A DNA stretch of 64,000 nucleotides from Mesorhizobium zhangyense (GCF_011045115.1 NZ_JAAKZG010000001.1:310001-374000), one strand, 5' to 3'; counted from the first letter of the stretch, positions 25,716-34,583 are shown. The notes: generated from the sequence alone by a model not told the origin. Numbers and translations: made by a program.

Positions 25716-25762
25716 AACCCGGTCGTTGGGGACGGGGAGGGTGGGGACTCGACCGGGTTTTC
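25716..25762 (+). terminator. terminator hairpin with a G-quadruplex motif in the loop
   Basis: AACCCGGTCG (25716-25725) pairs with CGACCGGGTT (25750-25759), followed by TT. The 24-base loop contains four G-runs, 25728-25731, 25734-25737, 25739-25741 and 25743-25746, separated by 1-2 bases, which fits the G-quadruplex rule. Confidence 0.6.
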
Positions 25763-25789
25763 TCGCTAACTCTAGGATATTGATTTTGA

Positions 25790-25834
25790 AGCATAATCTT
25801 GTCCGAAAAGTCTGCAACTTTTCGGGATCATGCT
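25790..25834. repeat. REP/RIME-like palindrome
   Basis: CCGAAAAGT (25803-25811) pairs with ACTTTTCGG (25817-25825), and AGCAT/ATGCT forms the outer ends. It touches the stop codon of the transglutaminase-like gene. It belongs to the CCGAAAA-TTTTCGG class also seen at 51146-51192 and 62134-62183. Confidence 0.65.
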
Positions 25835-26443
25835 CTAGCGAACGCTGGCCACCGCATCGGCGCGGCCGTCATTGATCTGCACCCAGACGCCGGAATTGCG
25901 GTCGGACTGGCGCTTCAGATAGGTGTATTCGGTGTCGGTCCACGCAAGGACGCGGGCTTCAAGGTTGTCGAGGATGAACTCGCCCATGCTGGTGCGCACT
26001 GTCAGCACCGCATGTCCGTCGCCGTTGGGCTGACGCGCAACCGTTATCAGCAGGTTGCCGGCCGGCACGCCGAGCGCCATCAGGCGGCGGCGCTTCTCCA
26101 GGGCGTAGTCCTCGCAATCGCCGGCGCCGTGGTCCGGATAGGCCCAGTATTCTTCCTGGCCGTAGATTTCCATGTCGGTCATAGGCTTGACCGAAACATT
26201 GACCGCATTGTTGATGTCGACCATCGCTGCCCAGAGCTTGCGCGTCAGTTCGACCGGCGCTTGCTTGGATGTCTTCTGATTGCATTCGACCGGCAGGCGC
26301 TGGCAGAACTCATAATGCCCGACCGGCTGCGTCGTGCGGCCGCCGACATGCATGAACGGCTCTGCCGCCTTCGCGTCGATCGAAAACCCGACCAGTCCAA
26401 CCACTGCTGCGAAAAGAACCGAAACCCATTTTGTTTTTGTCAT
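25835..26443 (-). CDS. bacterial transglutaminase-like cysteine proteinase (BTLCP)
   Basis: A 202-residue exported protein with a signal peptide at residues 1-26 (cleavage near AKAAE). The papain-like/transglutaminase triad is visible as Cys in GAGDCEDYALEKRR, His in GDGHAVLTV and Asp in FILDNLEARV. The family is common in Proteobacteria and includes LapG, which cleaves an adhesin near the membrane; most rhizobial members have no known substrate. No lapD-like gene lies beside it. The 26444-26699 gap upstream is AT-rich and likely holds the promoter. Confidence 0.88.
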   Translation of the reverse strand: MTKTKWVSVLFAAVVGLVGFSIDAKAAEPFMHVGGRTTQPVGHYEFCQRLPVECNQKTSKQAPVELTRKLWAAMVDINNAVNVSVKPMTDMEIYGQEEYWAYPDHGAGDCEDYALEKRRRLMALGVPAGNLLITVARQPNGDGHAVLTVRTSMGEFILDNLEARVLAWTDTEYTYLKRQSDRNSGVWVQINDGRADAVASVR

Positions 26444-26579
26444 TGTGGCCTATCCCCGTTTGAGGACACATTGACAGATGCGGATTTATTTGACGCAAAA
26501 CTCCGAAGTACATCTTGAGTAAAAACGCTCGTAAATTGAAATCAAATTCAAATATAATAAGTATAAAATGAAAATCAAA

Positions 26580-26600
26580 TTCGCTTAAAATTTTAGCGAA
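26580..26600. promoter_or_regulatory. AT-rich dyad in the upstream region of BTLCP
   Basis: TTCGCT and AGCGAA flank an AAAATTTT core. It lies within a 90-base AT-rich tract between the PilZ terminator and the BTLCP start. It is probably part of the promoter or a binding site for a DNA-bending protein. Confidence 0.3.
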
Positions 26601-26645
26601 TCCGGAGTGGCGCGTGGCGGCGGCGAAAATCGCGGCAACAACGAA

Positions 26646-26674
26646 AAAGACCGGCCAATGGCCGGTCTTTTGGT
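26646..26674 (-). terminator. terminator of the PilZ gene
   Basis: AAAGACCGGCC (26646-26656) pairs with GGCCGGTCTTT (26660-26670). Read on the minus strand it follows the PilZ stop and ends in a T-run. Confidence 0.75.
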
Positions 26675-26699
26675 GGGTTCGAATTTGAGGTCGCTTAGA

Positions 26700-27320
26700 T
26701 CAGGGCTGGCTGGCGCTGTTGAATTCGGCGTCCAGCGTTTCGGGCCGCTGTATGACAGCGAACTCGATGGCGACGCCGTCCTCGAAATGGCGGACGATCT
26801 GGCCGCGCATGGTGCCGAGGATTACCTGGACGCCGAGCGCCGGTTTCACGTCGATCTCGATCGCCGCGCCAGAAAGCGACAGATCTATGATGCGGCACTG
26901 ATACTGGCGGCCGTCGAGAAGCTGCAGCGAGCTCATCGGATTGCGTGGGGCGACGCGCTCGTGGCGGCGGTCCTCCGGCAGGTCGAGCTCGTGCTTGTTG
27001 GCGAGCCAGGTGAGCTGTGCCGCAAGCTTGTCCTTCTTGCGCTCGGAGGCGACGATGGTCATGGCGAAGCCGTCACGCATCGTGCGCGTCAGAACGCCTT
27101 CTATGCGGCCGATATGGTCGAGATAGGCGATGATCTTCTCGCCGGGGCGTCCGATGGTGTCGCAACGCAGGGCTACATTGCCGGGCGACATGTCAACGAC
27201 CTGGCACGGATGCTCCGTGCGATCCTCAAGCATGAAACGGCCATAGATCTTCACGCGGACGCGCTGAAAATTGCGCTTTTCCGCAACCGACGGCGCGTAG
27301 TCGATCGCCGCTGACCTCAT
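26700..27320 (-). CDS. PilZ-domain protein, two domains
   Basis: A 206-residue cytoplasmic protein with two PilZ modules. The first, at about residues 15-85, opens RNFQRVRVKIYGRFMLEDR with VVDMSPGN; the second, at about 115-200, opens RRHERVAPRNPMSSLQLLDG with IIDLSLSGAAIEI. The RxxxR and (D/N)xSxxG motifs for c-di-GMP binding are complete in the second (RHERV, DLSLSG) and nearly so in the first. A c-di-GMP receptor role in motility or envelope control is likely. The start is set at MRSAAIDY, after GAGGCAG. Confidence 0.87.
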   Translation of the reverse strand: MRSAAIDYAPSVAEKRNFQRVRVKIYGRFMLEDRTEHPCQVVDMSPGNVALRCDTIGRPGEKIIAYLDHIGRIEGVLTRTMRDGFAMTIVASERKKDKLAAQLTWLANKHELDLPEDRRHERVAPRNPMSSLQLLDGRQYQCRIIDLSLSGAAIEIDVKPALGVQVILGTMRGQIVRHFEDGVAIEFAVIQRPETLDAEFNSASQP

Positions 27321-27434
27321 GACTGCCTCTGTCCCGTTCAAATTTCGCGCAGACGCGCGCGATTTCGGTCAAAAATACAGCCACACAGGTTAACAACATG
27401 TAAGTTATCGGCCTCGGAATGGCCGGAAATTAAG

Positions 27435-28073
27435 CTATTCGTCGCGTCCGCCCTTGAAAACCACGAGGTGACGGATGCGTCTTGCGCCGTTCATGGCGAG
27501 TGACTGGTCCGAGAAAGTATGGTCGCTGGGCGCCAGGGACGGGACGGTGACCGCCGGGCGGTTGTTCAGGAACATCGGCTCGCGGTCGGGATCGATGACC
27601 CGGACCGAATCTATCAGCGAGTCGACGATCGGATCAGTGCCGAGCCAGTACGGCTTTTCGGCAGGCGTGACGATGCCCAGCGAGCGCTGGTGTTCGAGGC
27701 CGCCATCAAGCGGCAGCAGCAGCAGTTCGAACGGGTTGGTGCGTTCGCCTTTCGACCTGCCTTCGAAGGTCACCAGCACAACGGATTTTGCCTTGAACAC
27801 GCCATAGGCCAGCCGTGCAATCAGCCGCTGGTCCTTCTCGCGCCAGAGCGACGGGAATGAAAAACCCTTCAGCTCGCGCCCATAGGTGGCGCAGAGGCGC
27901 GTGCCGGCGAGCCGGAACACCGCTTCGCCGCGCGTATCCTTCTCGAGAATAAACGTGTCAGCGAGCAGGGACTTTATATCGCTGGGTTCTATTTCGGTCC
28001 GCTTCGGTGCCGGACGCCCGTCTCGCAATCGGTTCCAATAATGGAACAGGTCGATCGATCCGTTCTGTTTCAT
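27435..28073 (-). CDS. PAS_5-type PAS domain protein
   Basis: A 212-residue cytoplasmic protein carrying one PAS_5 domain (about residues 5-160): IDLFHYWNRLRDGRPAPKRT, DIKSLLADTFILEK and RLAGTRLCATYGRELKG are the conserved pieces. No kinase, HTH or GGDEF domain follows, so it is a stand-alone sensor. The family is common in Alphaproteobacteria and often linked to polysaccharide or stress responses, but no partner is visible. The start MKQNGSIDL follows GGAGCAGC. It is transcribed toward the PilZ gene. Confidence 0.85.
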   Translation of the reverse strand: MKQNGSIDLFHYWNRLRDGRPAPKRTEIEPSDIKSLLADTFILEKDTRGEAVFRLAGTRLCATYGRELKGFSFPSLWREKDQRLIARLAYGVFKAKSVVLVTFEGRSKGERTNPFELLLLPLDGGLEHQRSLGIVTPAEKPYWLGTDPIVDSLIDSVRVIDPDREPMFLNNRPAVTVPSLAPSDHTFSDQSLAMNGARRIRHLVVFKGGRDE

Positions 28074-28186
28074 GCTGCTCCGCTCCGCGCGATCTGTTCT
28101 GTTGTGTTCCATCGGCGAACAGAAAGGCGTTGTTCGATGGCCTACATGCGGGGCGGAGCAGGTTGCGTGCCAGTCCGGGTGTCGGC

Positions 28187-28219
28187 TTGTTAACCGATCG
28201 GGGGCGTTAAGGTTAACAA
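28187..28219. promoter_or_regulatory. 9 bp inverted repeat between PAS and rhomboid genes
   Basis: TTGTTAACC (28187-28195) and GGTTAACAA (28211-28219) form a perfect dyad with a 15-base centre, in the 334-base gap 28074-28407 between divergent genes. GGTTAACAA occurs again at 27388-27396 upstream of the PilZ gene. A shared regulator is possible. The rest of the gap holds no gene. Confidence 0.45.
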
Positions 28220-28407
28220 TTGGTTTACGTTGCGTGTCAATCGGGCCTGTGGCACCTTGAAACCACTCCAGAAGTGGTCGCCGCGAGGCGATCGGCAGCA
28301 CTTCAGTCAAAGATTTTGGGAGAGCGTGGGGCTCGACCAGCCGTCCAAGGGGAACTTTGGGCGGCTTTTCTTTTGTGATTCGCGCCGCTCTTCGCTAAGG
28401 CGTCTCG

Positions 28408-29166
28408 ATGACCCAGCAGTTGGAACCCAGCATGAATGACGCATTGCCGGAAGAACGCAGCCCCGAGCCGGAACCGGCACCTGAGCGCCGCGAGCCGGTT
28501 TTCAATCTTCCCGCCATCGTCATTGGCGCTATCGCGCTCTGCGTCGGCATCCATCTGCTTCGGCTTTATGTGCTGACGGCCGATCAGGATTTCGAACTGA
28601 TCCTGCGCGGTGCCTTCATTCCAATCCGCTATTCGGGCGAGTTCGATCTGGACTTCTATGCCTTTACCAGCCCGGTTACCTATTCCTTCCTGCATGGAAG
28701 CGTCGCGCATCTGCTGATCAACATGGTGTGGCTTGCGGCATTCGGCTCGCCGCTAGCGAACCGGCTCGGCGCGCTTCGCTTCGTTGTTTTCTGGGTGGTT
28801 TCGAGCATCGCTGCGGTCGCGCTGCACTACAGCCTGCATTCGATGGACAATGCGCCGCTGGTCGGCGCCTCCGGTGCGATCGCAGGGATGATGGGTGCCG
28901 CCGCCCGCTTCGGCTTCCGCGTAGACCGCTCCGCCGGAAAGCCCGCCTTCGCCGGCGTGCTCCTGCCGGTATCGCTGGTTTTCCGCTCTCGCACCGTGAT
29001 GACGTTCCTTGTCGTCTGGATGGTCGTCAATCTCGTCACCGGCATTTACGGATTTGGACCGGACATGGCCAACCGCATCGCCTGGGAGGCCCATGTCGGC
29101 GGCTTTCTGGTCGGCTTTTTCGGAATCCAGTTTTTTGATCATCCTCAACGAAGCATGCCGCTTTAG
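28408..29166 (+). CDS. rhomboid-family intramembrane serine protease
   Basis: A 252-residue membrane protein. A Pro/Glu-rich cytosolic N-terminus (1-30) precedes six or more helices. The catalytic serine is in GASGAIAGMMGA (about residue 153), the catalytic histidine in WEAHVGGFLVG (about 231), and the FLHGSVAHLLINMVWL segment is the conserved HxxxN helix. It cleaves other membrane proteins within the bilayer; the substrate is not known. MNDAL, eight codons later, is another possible start. Confidence 0.9.
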   Translation: MTQQLEPSMNDALPEERSPEPEPAPERREPVFNLPAIVIGAIALCVGIHLLRLYVLTADQDFELILRGAFIPIRYSGEFDLDFYAFTSPVTYSFLHGSVAHLLINMVWLAAFGSPLANRLGALRFVVFWVVSSIAAVALHYSLHSMDNAPLVGASGAIAGMMGAAARFGFRVDRSAGKPAFAGVLLPVSLVFRSRTVMTFLVVWMVVNLVTGIYGFGPDMANRIAWEAHVGGFLVGFFGIQFFDHPQRSMPL

Positions 29167-29302
29167 CTGCGAACCCTGAGCGTCCGCGAAACCGGCTTCA
29201 CACTTGAAATGCAGGCCATCCAAGCGCACCATGACGGCATTGGAGCCGCGACGTGGAGGAGTATGGGCCGGTTCCGGTTTTGTACTGGCAAAGGAGGACG
29301 CC

Positions 29303-29734
29303 ATGACGGTTAAGGCAATTCTCGAAGCGAAGGGCCATGACGTTTTCACGCTCGGGCCGAACGAGAAACTGGCTGAAGCGGTAAGAATACTGGCCGACCA
29401 CCGCATCGGCGCGCTGGTCGTCACTAATGGCGATCAGAGGATCGTCGGCATTCTCTCGGAGCGCGATATCGTCCGGGTTCTCGCCAAGGAGGGGGTGGGA
29501 GCGCTGGAGCAGACCGTGCGGGCGGTGATGACGCCCAAGGTCAATATCTGCAACGAGCATCATACGGTCAACGAAGTCATGGAAATCATGACGCGCGGCC
29601 GCTTCCGCCACCTGCCGGTCGAAAAGAACGGCCGTCTTGATGGCATCGTGTCCATCGGCGACGTGGTCAAGCGGCGTATTGAAGATGTCGAGCGCGAGGC
29701 AGAAGAAATACGCGCCTATATAGCGACGGCGTAG
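29303..29734 (+). CDS. tandem CBS-domain protein
   Basis: A 143-residue protein made of two CBS domains: the first with VFTLGPNEKLAEAVRIL and IVGILSERDIVRVLA, the second with NICNEHHTVNEVMEIM and LDGIVSIGDVVKRRIED. Such Bateman pairs bind adenosyl ligands and act as small energy or redox sensors. AAGGAGG sits at ideal distance from the ATG at 29303. The gene is alone; what it regulates cannot be read. Confidence 0.9.
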   Translation: MTVKAILEAKGHDVFTLGPNEKLAEAVRILADHRIGALVVTNGDQRIVGILSERDIVRVLAKEGVGALEQTVRAVMTPKVNICNEHHTVNEVMEIMTRGRFRHLPVEKNGRLDGIVSIGDVVKRRIEDVEREAEEIRAYIATA

Positions 29735-29747
29735 TATCTCGGGATAA

Positions 29748-29773
29748 CCGCCGGCACACGAATATGCCGGCGG
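29748..29773. terminator. hairpin between CBS gene and YjhX-like gene
   Basis: CCGCCGGCA (29748-29756) pairs with TGCCGGCGG (29765-29773) between two convergent genes. No strong T-run. Confidence 0.55.
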
Positions 29774-29787
29774 GTTCCAGAGCAGTC

Positions 29788-30045
29788 CTACCTGTTGTCC
29801 AGTTCGGGGCGAACCAGCTTCAGCCCGTGGCGCGTGATGCGATAGGGGCCGCCATTGGAAGAGGCGATCGCCTTCTTCCGTTTCAGCTTGCGGAAAATAC
29901 CGAGATCGAAATCCGGATAGGCCCACCCGTCGCGGGTGAGGCAAGAGATTTCTTCGATACGCTTGCTGTCGTCTTTTACGATTTCAATGCGTCCGCCCTG
30001 CGCAAGCAGGTGCAGAATGCGCTGTTCATTGCGCGATATGTCCAT
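29788..30045 (-). CDS. YjhX-family protein (toxin-like)
   Basis: An 85-residue basic protein matching YjhX: it starts [20 protein letters not shown], has [19 protein letters not shown] and ends [19 protein letters not shown]. coli YjhX is a putative toxin paired with the acetyltransferase YjhQ. Here no acetyltransferase is adjacent, although two GNAT genes follow gatB 1.8 kb away. The fold resembles a winged helix. The 331-base gap upstream (30046-30376) shows no gene and carries possible promoter DNA. Confidence 0.82.
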   Translation of the reverse strand: MDISRNEQRILHLLAQGGRIEIVKDDSKRIEEISCLTRDGWAYPDFDLGIFRKLKRKKAIASSNGGPYRITRHGLKLVRPELDNR

Positions 30046-30376
30046 TTTTGGAGAATTCCCGGAAAACCTGACCAAAAGGCCAAATAGAAATGTCCGCCGC
30101 CGCAGGGGCCTGCGGCACGGGGTTTCAGGTTTTCATGCCCTGCCTTCCTCGGAAGGTCAGGGCTTTAGCGGGACTGAGCTGACTTAGACATATCCAAACT
30201 CCATCGGGACGGGATGGATATAATATGACCGTGGTTTTCGCGCCAGCCGGGGCCGGCCAAACGTCACACTTTGAACGGGAATGGTTGCAACAGAGCAACG
30301 ATTGATCTAGCGAACAGTTGAATTCAGTTGCTCAACAAAATTCCTATTTTGCAACAAATAGCCCAGCCGGAACGCC

Positions 30377-31879
30377 ATGACCCTCATCGACACGCGCACG
30401 CCCGACCCGAAACGCCTGATCCCCGGCGCCACCGGCGACTGGGAAATCATCATCGGCCTGGAAGTGCATGCGCAAGTGACCTCCAATGCGAAGCTGTTCT
30501 CCGGTGCCTCGACCTCGTTCGGCGCGGAGCCGAACGCCAATGTCAGCCTGGTCGATGCGGCCATGCCCGGCATGCTGCCGGTCATCAACGAGGAATGCGT
30601 CAAGCAGGCGATCCGCACCGGGCTCGGGCTGAAGGCGCAGATCAATCACAAGTCCGTCTTCGACCGTAAGAACTACTTTTATCCGGACCTGCCGCAGGGC
30701 TACCAGATTTCGCAGTTCAAGCAGCCGATCGTCGGCGAGGGCAAGATCACGATTTCGGTCGGTCCCGATCGCAAGGGCGAGTTCGAGGACGTCGAAATCG
30801 GCATCGAGCGCCTGCATCTGGAACAGGATGCCGGCAAGTCGATTCACGACCAGCACCCGACCATGTCCTATGTCGACCTAAACCGCTCCGGCGTTGCCCT
30901 GATGGAGATCGTCTCCAAGCCCGACATGCGCTCGGCAGACGAAGCGAAGGCCTATGTCACCAAGCTGCGCACCATCGTGCGCTATCTCGGCACCTGCGAT
31001 GGCAACATGGACGAGGGCTCGATGCGCGCTGACGTCAACGTTTCCGTGCGCAAGCCGGGCGGCGAGTTCGGCACGCGTTGCGAGATCAAGAACGTCAATT
31101 CGATCCGCTTCGTCGGCCAGGCCATCGAGTACGAGGCACGCCGCCAGATTGCCATTCTGGAAGACGGCGGCAAGATCGACCAGGAGACCCGGTTGTTCGA
31201 CCCGAACAAGGGTGAGACGCGGTCCATGCGCTCCAAGGAAGAGGCGCATGATTATCGCTATTTCCCCGATCCGGACCTTCTGCCGCTCGAATTCGACCAG
31301 GCTTATGTCGACGAACTGGCGAAGGACCTGCCGGAGCTGCCGGACGACAAGAAGGCGCGGTTGATCTCGAGCCTCGGCCTTTCCGTCTATGACGCCTCTA
31401 TCCTGGTTTCGGAAAAGGCCATTGCCGATTATTTCGAAAAGGTTGCGGCCGGCCGCGACGGCAAGCTTGCCGCCAACTGGGTCATCAACGACCTGCTGGG
31501 CGCGTTGAACAAGGCCGGCAAGGACATTGAAAACGCTCCGGTTTCGCCCGATCAGCTCGGCGCGGTTGTCGACCTGATCAGGGAAGGCACCATCTCCGGC
31601 AAGATCGCCAAGGACCTGTTCGAGATCGTCTGGAACGAGGGCGGCGACCCGCGCGCGCTGGTCGAAAGCCGCGGCATGAAGCAGGTGACCGATACCGGCG
31701 CCATTGAAAAGGCGGTGGACGAGGTGATTGCCGCCAACCCGGACAAGGCCGAGCAGGCGCGCGCCAAGCCGAGCATGGCCGGTTGGTTCGTCGGTCAGGT
31801 GATGAAGGCGACCGGCGGCAAGGCCAACCCTCAGGCGGTCAACGACCTGATCAAGGCCAAGCTCGGGATCGTCGAGTAA
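30377..31879 (+). CDS. gatB: aspartyl/glutamyl-tRNA amidotransferase subunit B
   Basis: Part of the GatCAB complex that converts Glu-tRNA(Gln) and Asp-tRNA(Asn) to the amidated forms. It is 500 residues, the family length. The kinase-like domain opens [20 protein letters not shown], and [40 protein letters not shown] and [19 protein letters not shown] are family segments. The YqeY-like tail (about 360-500) ends with [20 protein letters not shown]. gatC and gatA are not next to it, so the complex is encoded at separate loci. It leads a run with two GNAT genes. Confidence 0.97.
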   Translation: MTLIDTRTPDPKRLIPGATGDWEIIIGLEVHAQVTSNAKLFSGASTSFGAEPNANVSLVDAAMPGMLPVINEECVKQAIRTGLGLKAQINHKSVFDRKNYFYPDLPQGYQISQFKQPIVGEGKITISVGPDRKGEFEDVEIGIERLHLEQDAGKSIHDQHPTMSYVDLNRSGVALMEIVSKPDMRSADEAKAYVTKLRTIVRYLGTCDGNMDEGSMRADVNVSVRKPGGEFGTRCEIKNVNSIRFVGQAIEYEARRQIAILEDGGKIDQETRLFDPNKGETRSMRSKEEAHDYRYFPDPDLLPLEFDQAYVDELAKDLPELPDDKKARLISSLGLSVYDASILVSEKAIADYFEKVAAGRDGKLAANWVINDLLGALNKAGKDIENAPVSPDQLGAVVDLIREGTISGKIAKDLFEIVWNEGGDPRALVESRGMKQVTDTGAIEKAVDEVIAANPDKAEQARAKPSMAGWFVGQVMKATGGKANPQAVNDLIKAKLGIVE

Positions 31880-31881
31880 AT

Positions 31882-32373
31882 ATGTTCGTCCGCACCGCCA
31901 GCGAGCGCGATCTGGCAGCCGTCCGCGCGCTGCTGGTGGAGACGTGGCACGCGACCTATGATGCGATTTACGGGGCCGAACGGGTCACTAAAATCACCGA
32001 CGAGTGGCATTCGCTGGCGAAGCTGAAGGCCAATCTGGAGCGGCCGCGCTCGGAGTTCCTTGTCGCCGATGACGGCAAGATGCTCGGCGGCATGGCCTAT
32101 GCCAGAGCGGGCGATGATGGGAAGATCGTTACGATCCACCAACTTTACGTTCGTCCCGCCTCGCAGCGGCTGGGGATTGGCAAAATGTTGCTGGCGGAAA
32201 TCGAAGACAGTTTTCCGGAGGCAAAAACACTGCGTCTCGAAGTCGTCGAGGACAATCATCGCGCCTTGGCCTTCTACCGTGCTAACGGTTTTGTCATCGC
32301 CGACAGGCAGGAAGACAAGACCACCCATGCATCGGGCCTCGTAATCTTCAACTGCGAGAAACAACTCGGATAA
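31882..32373 (+). CDS. GNAT-family N-acetyltransferase
   Basis: A 163-residue acetyltransferase. The acetyl-CoA motif A is LYVRPASQRLGIGKMLLAEI (about 90-110), with the Q/RxxGxG/A core as QRLGIG. ALAFYRANGF is the usual motif B. It begins two bases after the gatB stop and is probably co-transcribed with it. The substrate cannot be told; RimI-like or small-molecule acetylation are both open. Confidence 0.87.
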   Translation: MFVRTASERDLAAVRALLVETWHATYDAIYGAERVTKITDEWHSLAKLKANLERPRSEFLVADDGKMLGGMAYARAGDDGKIVTIHQLYVRPASQRLGIGKMLLAEIEDSFPEAKTLRLEVVEDNHRALAFYRANGFVIADRQEDKTTHASGLVIFNCEKQLG

Positions 32374-32377
32374 GGCC

Positions 32378-32845
32378 ATGGCTGACATCGATAATCTGTC
32401 GATCCGGCCAGCGCGCCGCGTTGACATTCCGGCGCTCGCTGCGCTCTTTGCTGCCGATGCAATCGGCGGCTATGGCGACACGATCGACCCCGAGGCCCTG
32501 CCGCTCTACGAGGCCGCGTTCGAGCGCATTGACGCCAGCGCGAACGACACGCTCTACGTTGCAGAATTGGCCGGCGAGGTCGTCGGGACATTCCAGACGA
32601 CGCTGATCGTGGTCATGTCCGGGCGCGGTTCGACGACGTTGCGGGTCGAGGCGGTGCAGACGCGGGCTGATATGCGTGGCCGTGGCATTGGTGAGAGGAT
32701 GATGCGGCATGCCATAGCGCAGGGCCAGGCGATAGGTGCGCGCGTCGTTCACCTGACATCCAACCTGCAACGCACCGACGCGCATCGCTTCTACAAGCGG
32801 CTTGGCTTCGACCAGAGCCACGCCGGCTTCAAGCTGAAGCTTTAG
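32378..32845 (+). CDS. GNAT-family N-acetyltransferase
   Basis: A 155-residue acetyltransferase with motif A VQTRADMRGRGIGERMMRHA and motif B DAHRFYKRLGF. It lies four bases after the previous GNAT gene, forming gatB-GNAT-GNAT. The two GNATs are only distantly alike. Its stop overlaps the convergent gene at 32829 by 17 bases. Substrate unknown. Confidence 0.87.
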   Translation: MADIDNLSIRPARRVDIPALAALFAADAIGGYGDTIDPEALPLYEAAFERIDASANDTLYVAELAGEVVGTFQTTLIVVMSGRGSTTLRVEAVQTRADMRGRGIGERMMRHAIAQGQAIGARVVHLTSNLQRTDAHRFYKRLGFDQSHAGFKLKL

Positions 32846-33311
32846 CCGCTTCTTCTTCTGCTATACGTGAGATGTAGACCGCGAACTCCGGGTCCTCTCC
32901 GGGCAGCAATTGCGGCAGAGCCAGCCGGAAATCCTCGCGCCGGCACCATTCGCGCATGAAGTCTTCCCACGAAGCCCAGCGGCGAAGCTTTCGCGGGGTC
33001 AGATCGTCGTCATAGGCGACCAGATAGGCCCGTTCGAAGAGCGCTATGAGAATCGCAAACATCGCCAGCATGCGCTCGACCTGATCCTCAGTGAGATTGG
33101 GCGTGGCGGTGCGTGACTGAAGCTTCAGGTCCGGGTGTTCGAGCGTCAGCTTCAGGAAGTCGGTGTAGCCGTCGGAGAGAAGCTGGTAGATTTCCTCTTC
33201 TTCATTGGCGCGCTCTTTTTGTTGTTCGTAGACGAAGATGAAAATCGCCAGCGGCAGGCCGATGATGGTCACGCACAGGCTGAGTATTTCCAGGATAGGC
33301 TTCAATTCCAT
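32829..33311 (-). CDS. hypothetical membrane-anchored protein
   Basis: A 160-residue protein with one N-terminal transmembrane helix (PILEILSLCVTIIGLPLAIF) followed by a charged, likely coiled region EQQKERANEEEEIYQLL and a soluble C-terminal part with Trp residues. No family recognised with confidence. It reads leftward and overlaps the end of the GNAT gene tail to tail. The upstream Shine-Dalgarno is weak. Confidence 0.65.
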   Translation of the reverse strand: MELKPILEILSLCVTIIGLPLAIFIFVYEQQKERANEEEEIYQLLSDGYTDFLKLTLEHPDLKLQSRTATPNLTEDQVERMLAMFAILIALFERAYLVAYDDDLTPRKLRRWASWEDFMREWCRREDFRLALPQLLPGEDPEFAVYISRIAEEEAAKASA

Positions 33312-33478
33312 CAGCTTCGGCCCGCGCGTGGGTTGCAGAGTCTTGCAATGCTATGCCGCGCGCAGGCCTTTGCCAATTGCGGGCAAAGCAGCCCGCTTCA
33401 CAGCTAAACTCTTGCCATTCGCGCCTGCGAAAGCCATAAGGCATCGTATTGATCGACGCGCTTGCCGCGAGGAATCCG

Positions 33479-33877
33479 ATGAAGAATTTCTTCCTGCAGT
33501 TTTTTACCTGGTGGAGCGGGCAGACGCTCGGCACACGCCTTCACACCTGGCGCTACGGCACGAAAGTCGGCCAGGACGACTGGGGCAACGTCTATTACGA
33601 AGGCGGCACCGATTCGGAAGGCCGCACGCGCCGCTGGGTGATCTATAGCGGCACGTCCGAAGCCTCCAAGATTCCGCCCGGCTGGCATGGCTGGATGCAT
33701 CATCGCGTCGACACAGCGCCGTCGCAGGAGAACTACACAGCCCGCGAGTGGCAGCAGCCGCACCAGAGCAATCTCACCGGAACATCGGCAGCATACCGCC
33801 CGAAGGGTTCCGTGCTGGGCACGGGTCACCGCCCTCAGGTTACCGGCGATTACGACGCCTGGACTCCCGGCGCATAA
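33479..33877 (+). CDS. NDUFA12-type complex I accessory subunit
   Basis: A 132-residue homologue of the mitochondrial complex I subunit NDUFA12 (B17.2), one of the few accessory subunits found also in Alphaproteobacteria. The family core is clear: WRYGTKVGQDDWGNVYYEG, RRWVIYSGTSEASKIPPGWH and GWMHHRVDTAP. GAGGAA precedes the ATG at 33479. It is the first gene of a block (NDUFA12, DUF2155, then aat, accC, accB, aroQ on the other strand) that is conserved in Rhizobiales. The nuo operon itself is elsewhere. Confidence 0.93.
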   Translation: MKNFFLQFFTWWSGQTLGTRLHTWRYGTKVGQDDWGNVYYEGGTDSEGRTRRWVIYSGTSEASKIPPGWHGWMHHRVDTAPSQENYTAREWQQPHQSNLTGTSAAYRPKGSVLGTGHRPQVTGDYDAWTPGA

Positions 33878-33998
33878 GAGTGCGCCAGCCCGGTGTTTTC
33901 TCGCCACATTCCGCGGTTAACTGCTTGTTGATCACAATGAGGCGATATGCCGTGGTGGGCGAGCGATCCTTCCCGGCGCAACTTGCGGTATTTTCTCT

Positions 33999-34565
33999 AT
34001 GACGATTTTAGGCCGAATTCTTCAGCGCAAAGTTTTGTCCGGCGCCCTTGTGATTTCGGCCATTATGTTCACCGTCATGCCCCTGCAGCTCCATGCGCAG
34101 GAACAGTTTCCGCTTGATGGCGATGAAATGCCGCTCGACGTAGAGCCGGCCCAGCCCCAGCAGCAACAGCAAGCGCTGGAGACCGACGAAGAGGTCAAGC
34201 CGGAGCCCGCGCCGAAGGTCGAGCGCATGAAGAACCCGGTCGCGGAGTTTTCCGGCATCGACAAGATCACCGGCCGCATCACGTCGTTCGACGTCTATAT
34301 CAACGAGACGGTGCAGTTCGGTGCCCTGCAGGTGACGCCGCGTGTGTGCTATTCGCGGCCTGAAGCGGAAGAGCCCAAGACCGATTCGTTTGTCGAGGTC
34401 GATGAAATCACGCTCGACCGGAAAATCCGCCGCATCTTCACAGGCTGGATGTTTGCCGAAAGCCCGGGCCTGAACGCGGTCGAGCATCCCGTCTATGACG
34501 TCTGGCTGAAGAGCTGCAAGGCAAAATCGGACGTGCCTGCACCTGACACCGCCAAGAGCAACTGA
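33999..34565 (+). CDS. DUF2155-domain exported protein
   Basis: A 188-residue exported protein. A signal peptide at residues 1-33 (ends LHAQ) is followed by an acidic Gln/Pro linker that includes a run of five glutamines, then the DUF2155 domain (about 78-165) with SGIDKITGRITSFDVYINET and LQVTPRVCYSRP. The Cys and Trp positions are typical. The function is unknown, but the location after NDUFA12 is conserved. TTAA-N7-TTGA near 33914, one mismatch from a CtrA box, lies in its upstream region. Confidence 0.87.
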   Translation: MTILGRILQRKVLSGALVISAIMFTVMPLQLHAQEQFPLDGDEMPLDVEPAQPQQQQQALETDEEVKPEPAPKVERMKNPVAEFSGIDKITGRITSFDVYINETVQFGALQVTPRVCYSRPEAEEPKTDSFVEVDEITLDRKIRRIFTGWMFAESPGLNAVEHPVYDVWLKSCKAKSDVPAPDTAKSN

Positions 34566-34583
34566 TCCTCGGTTGGCTAGCGC

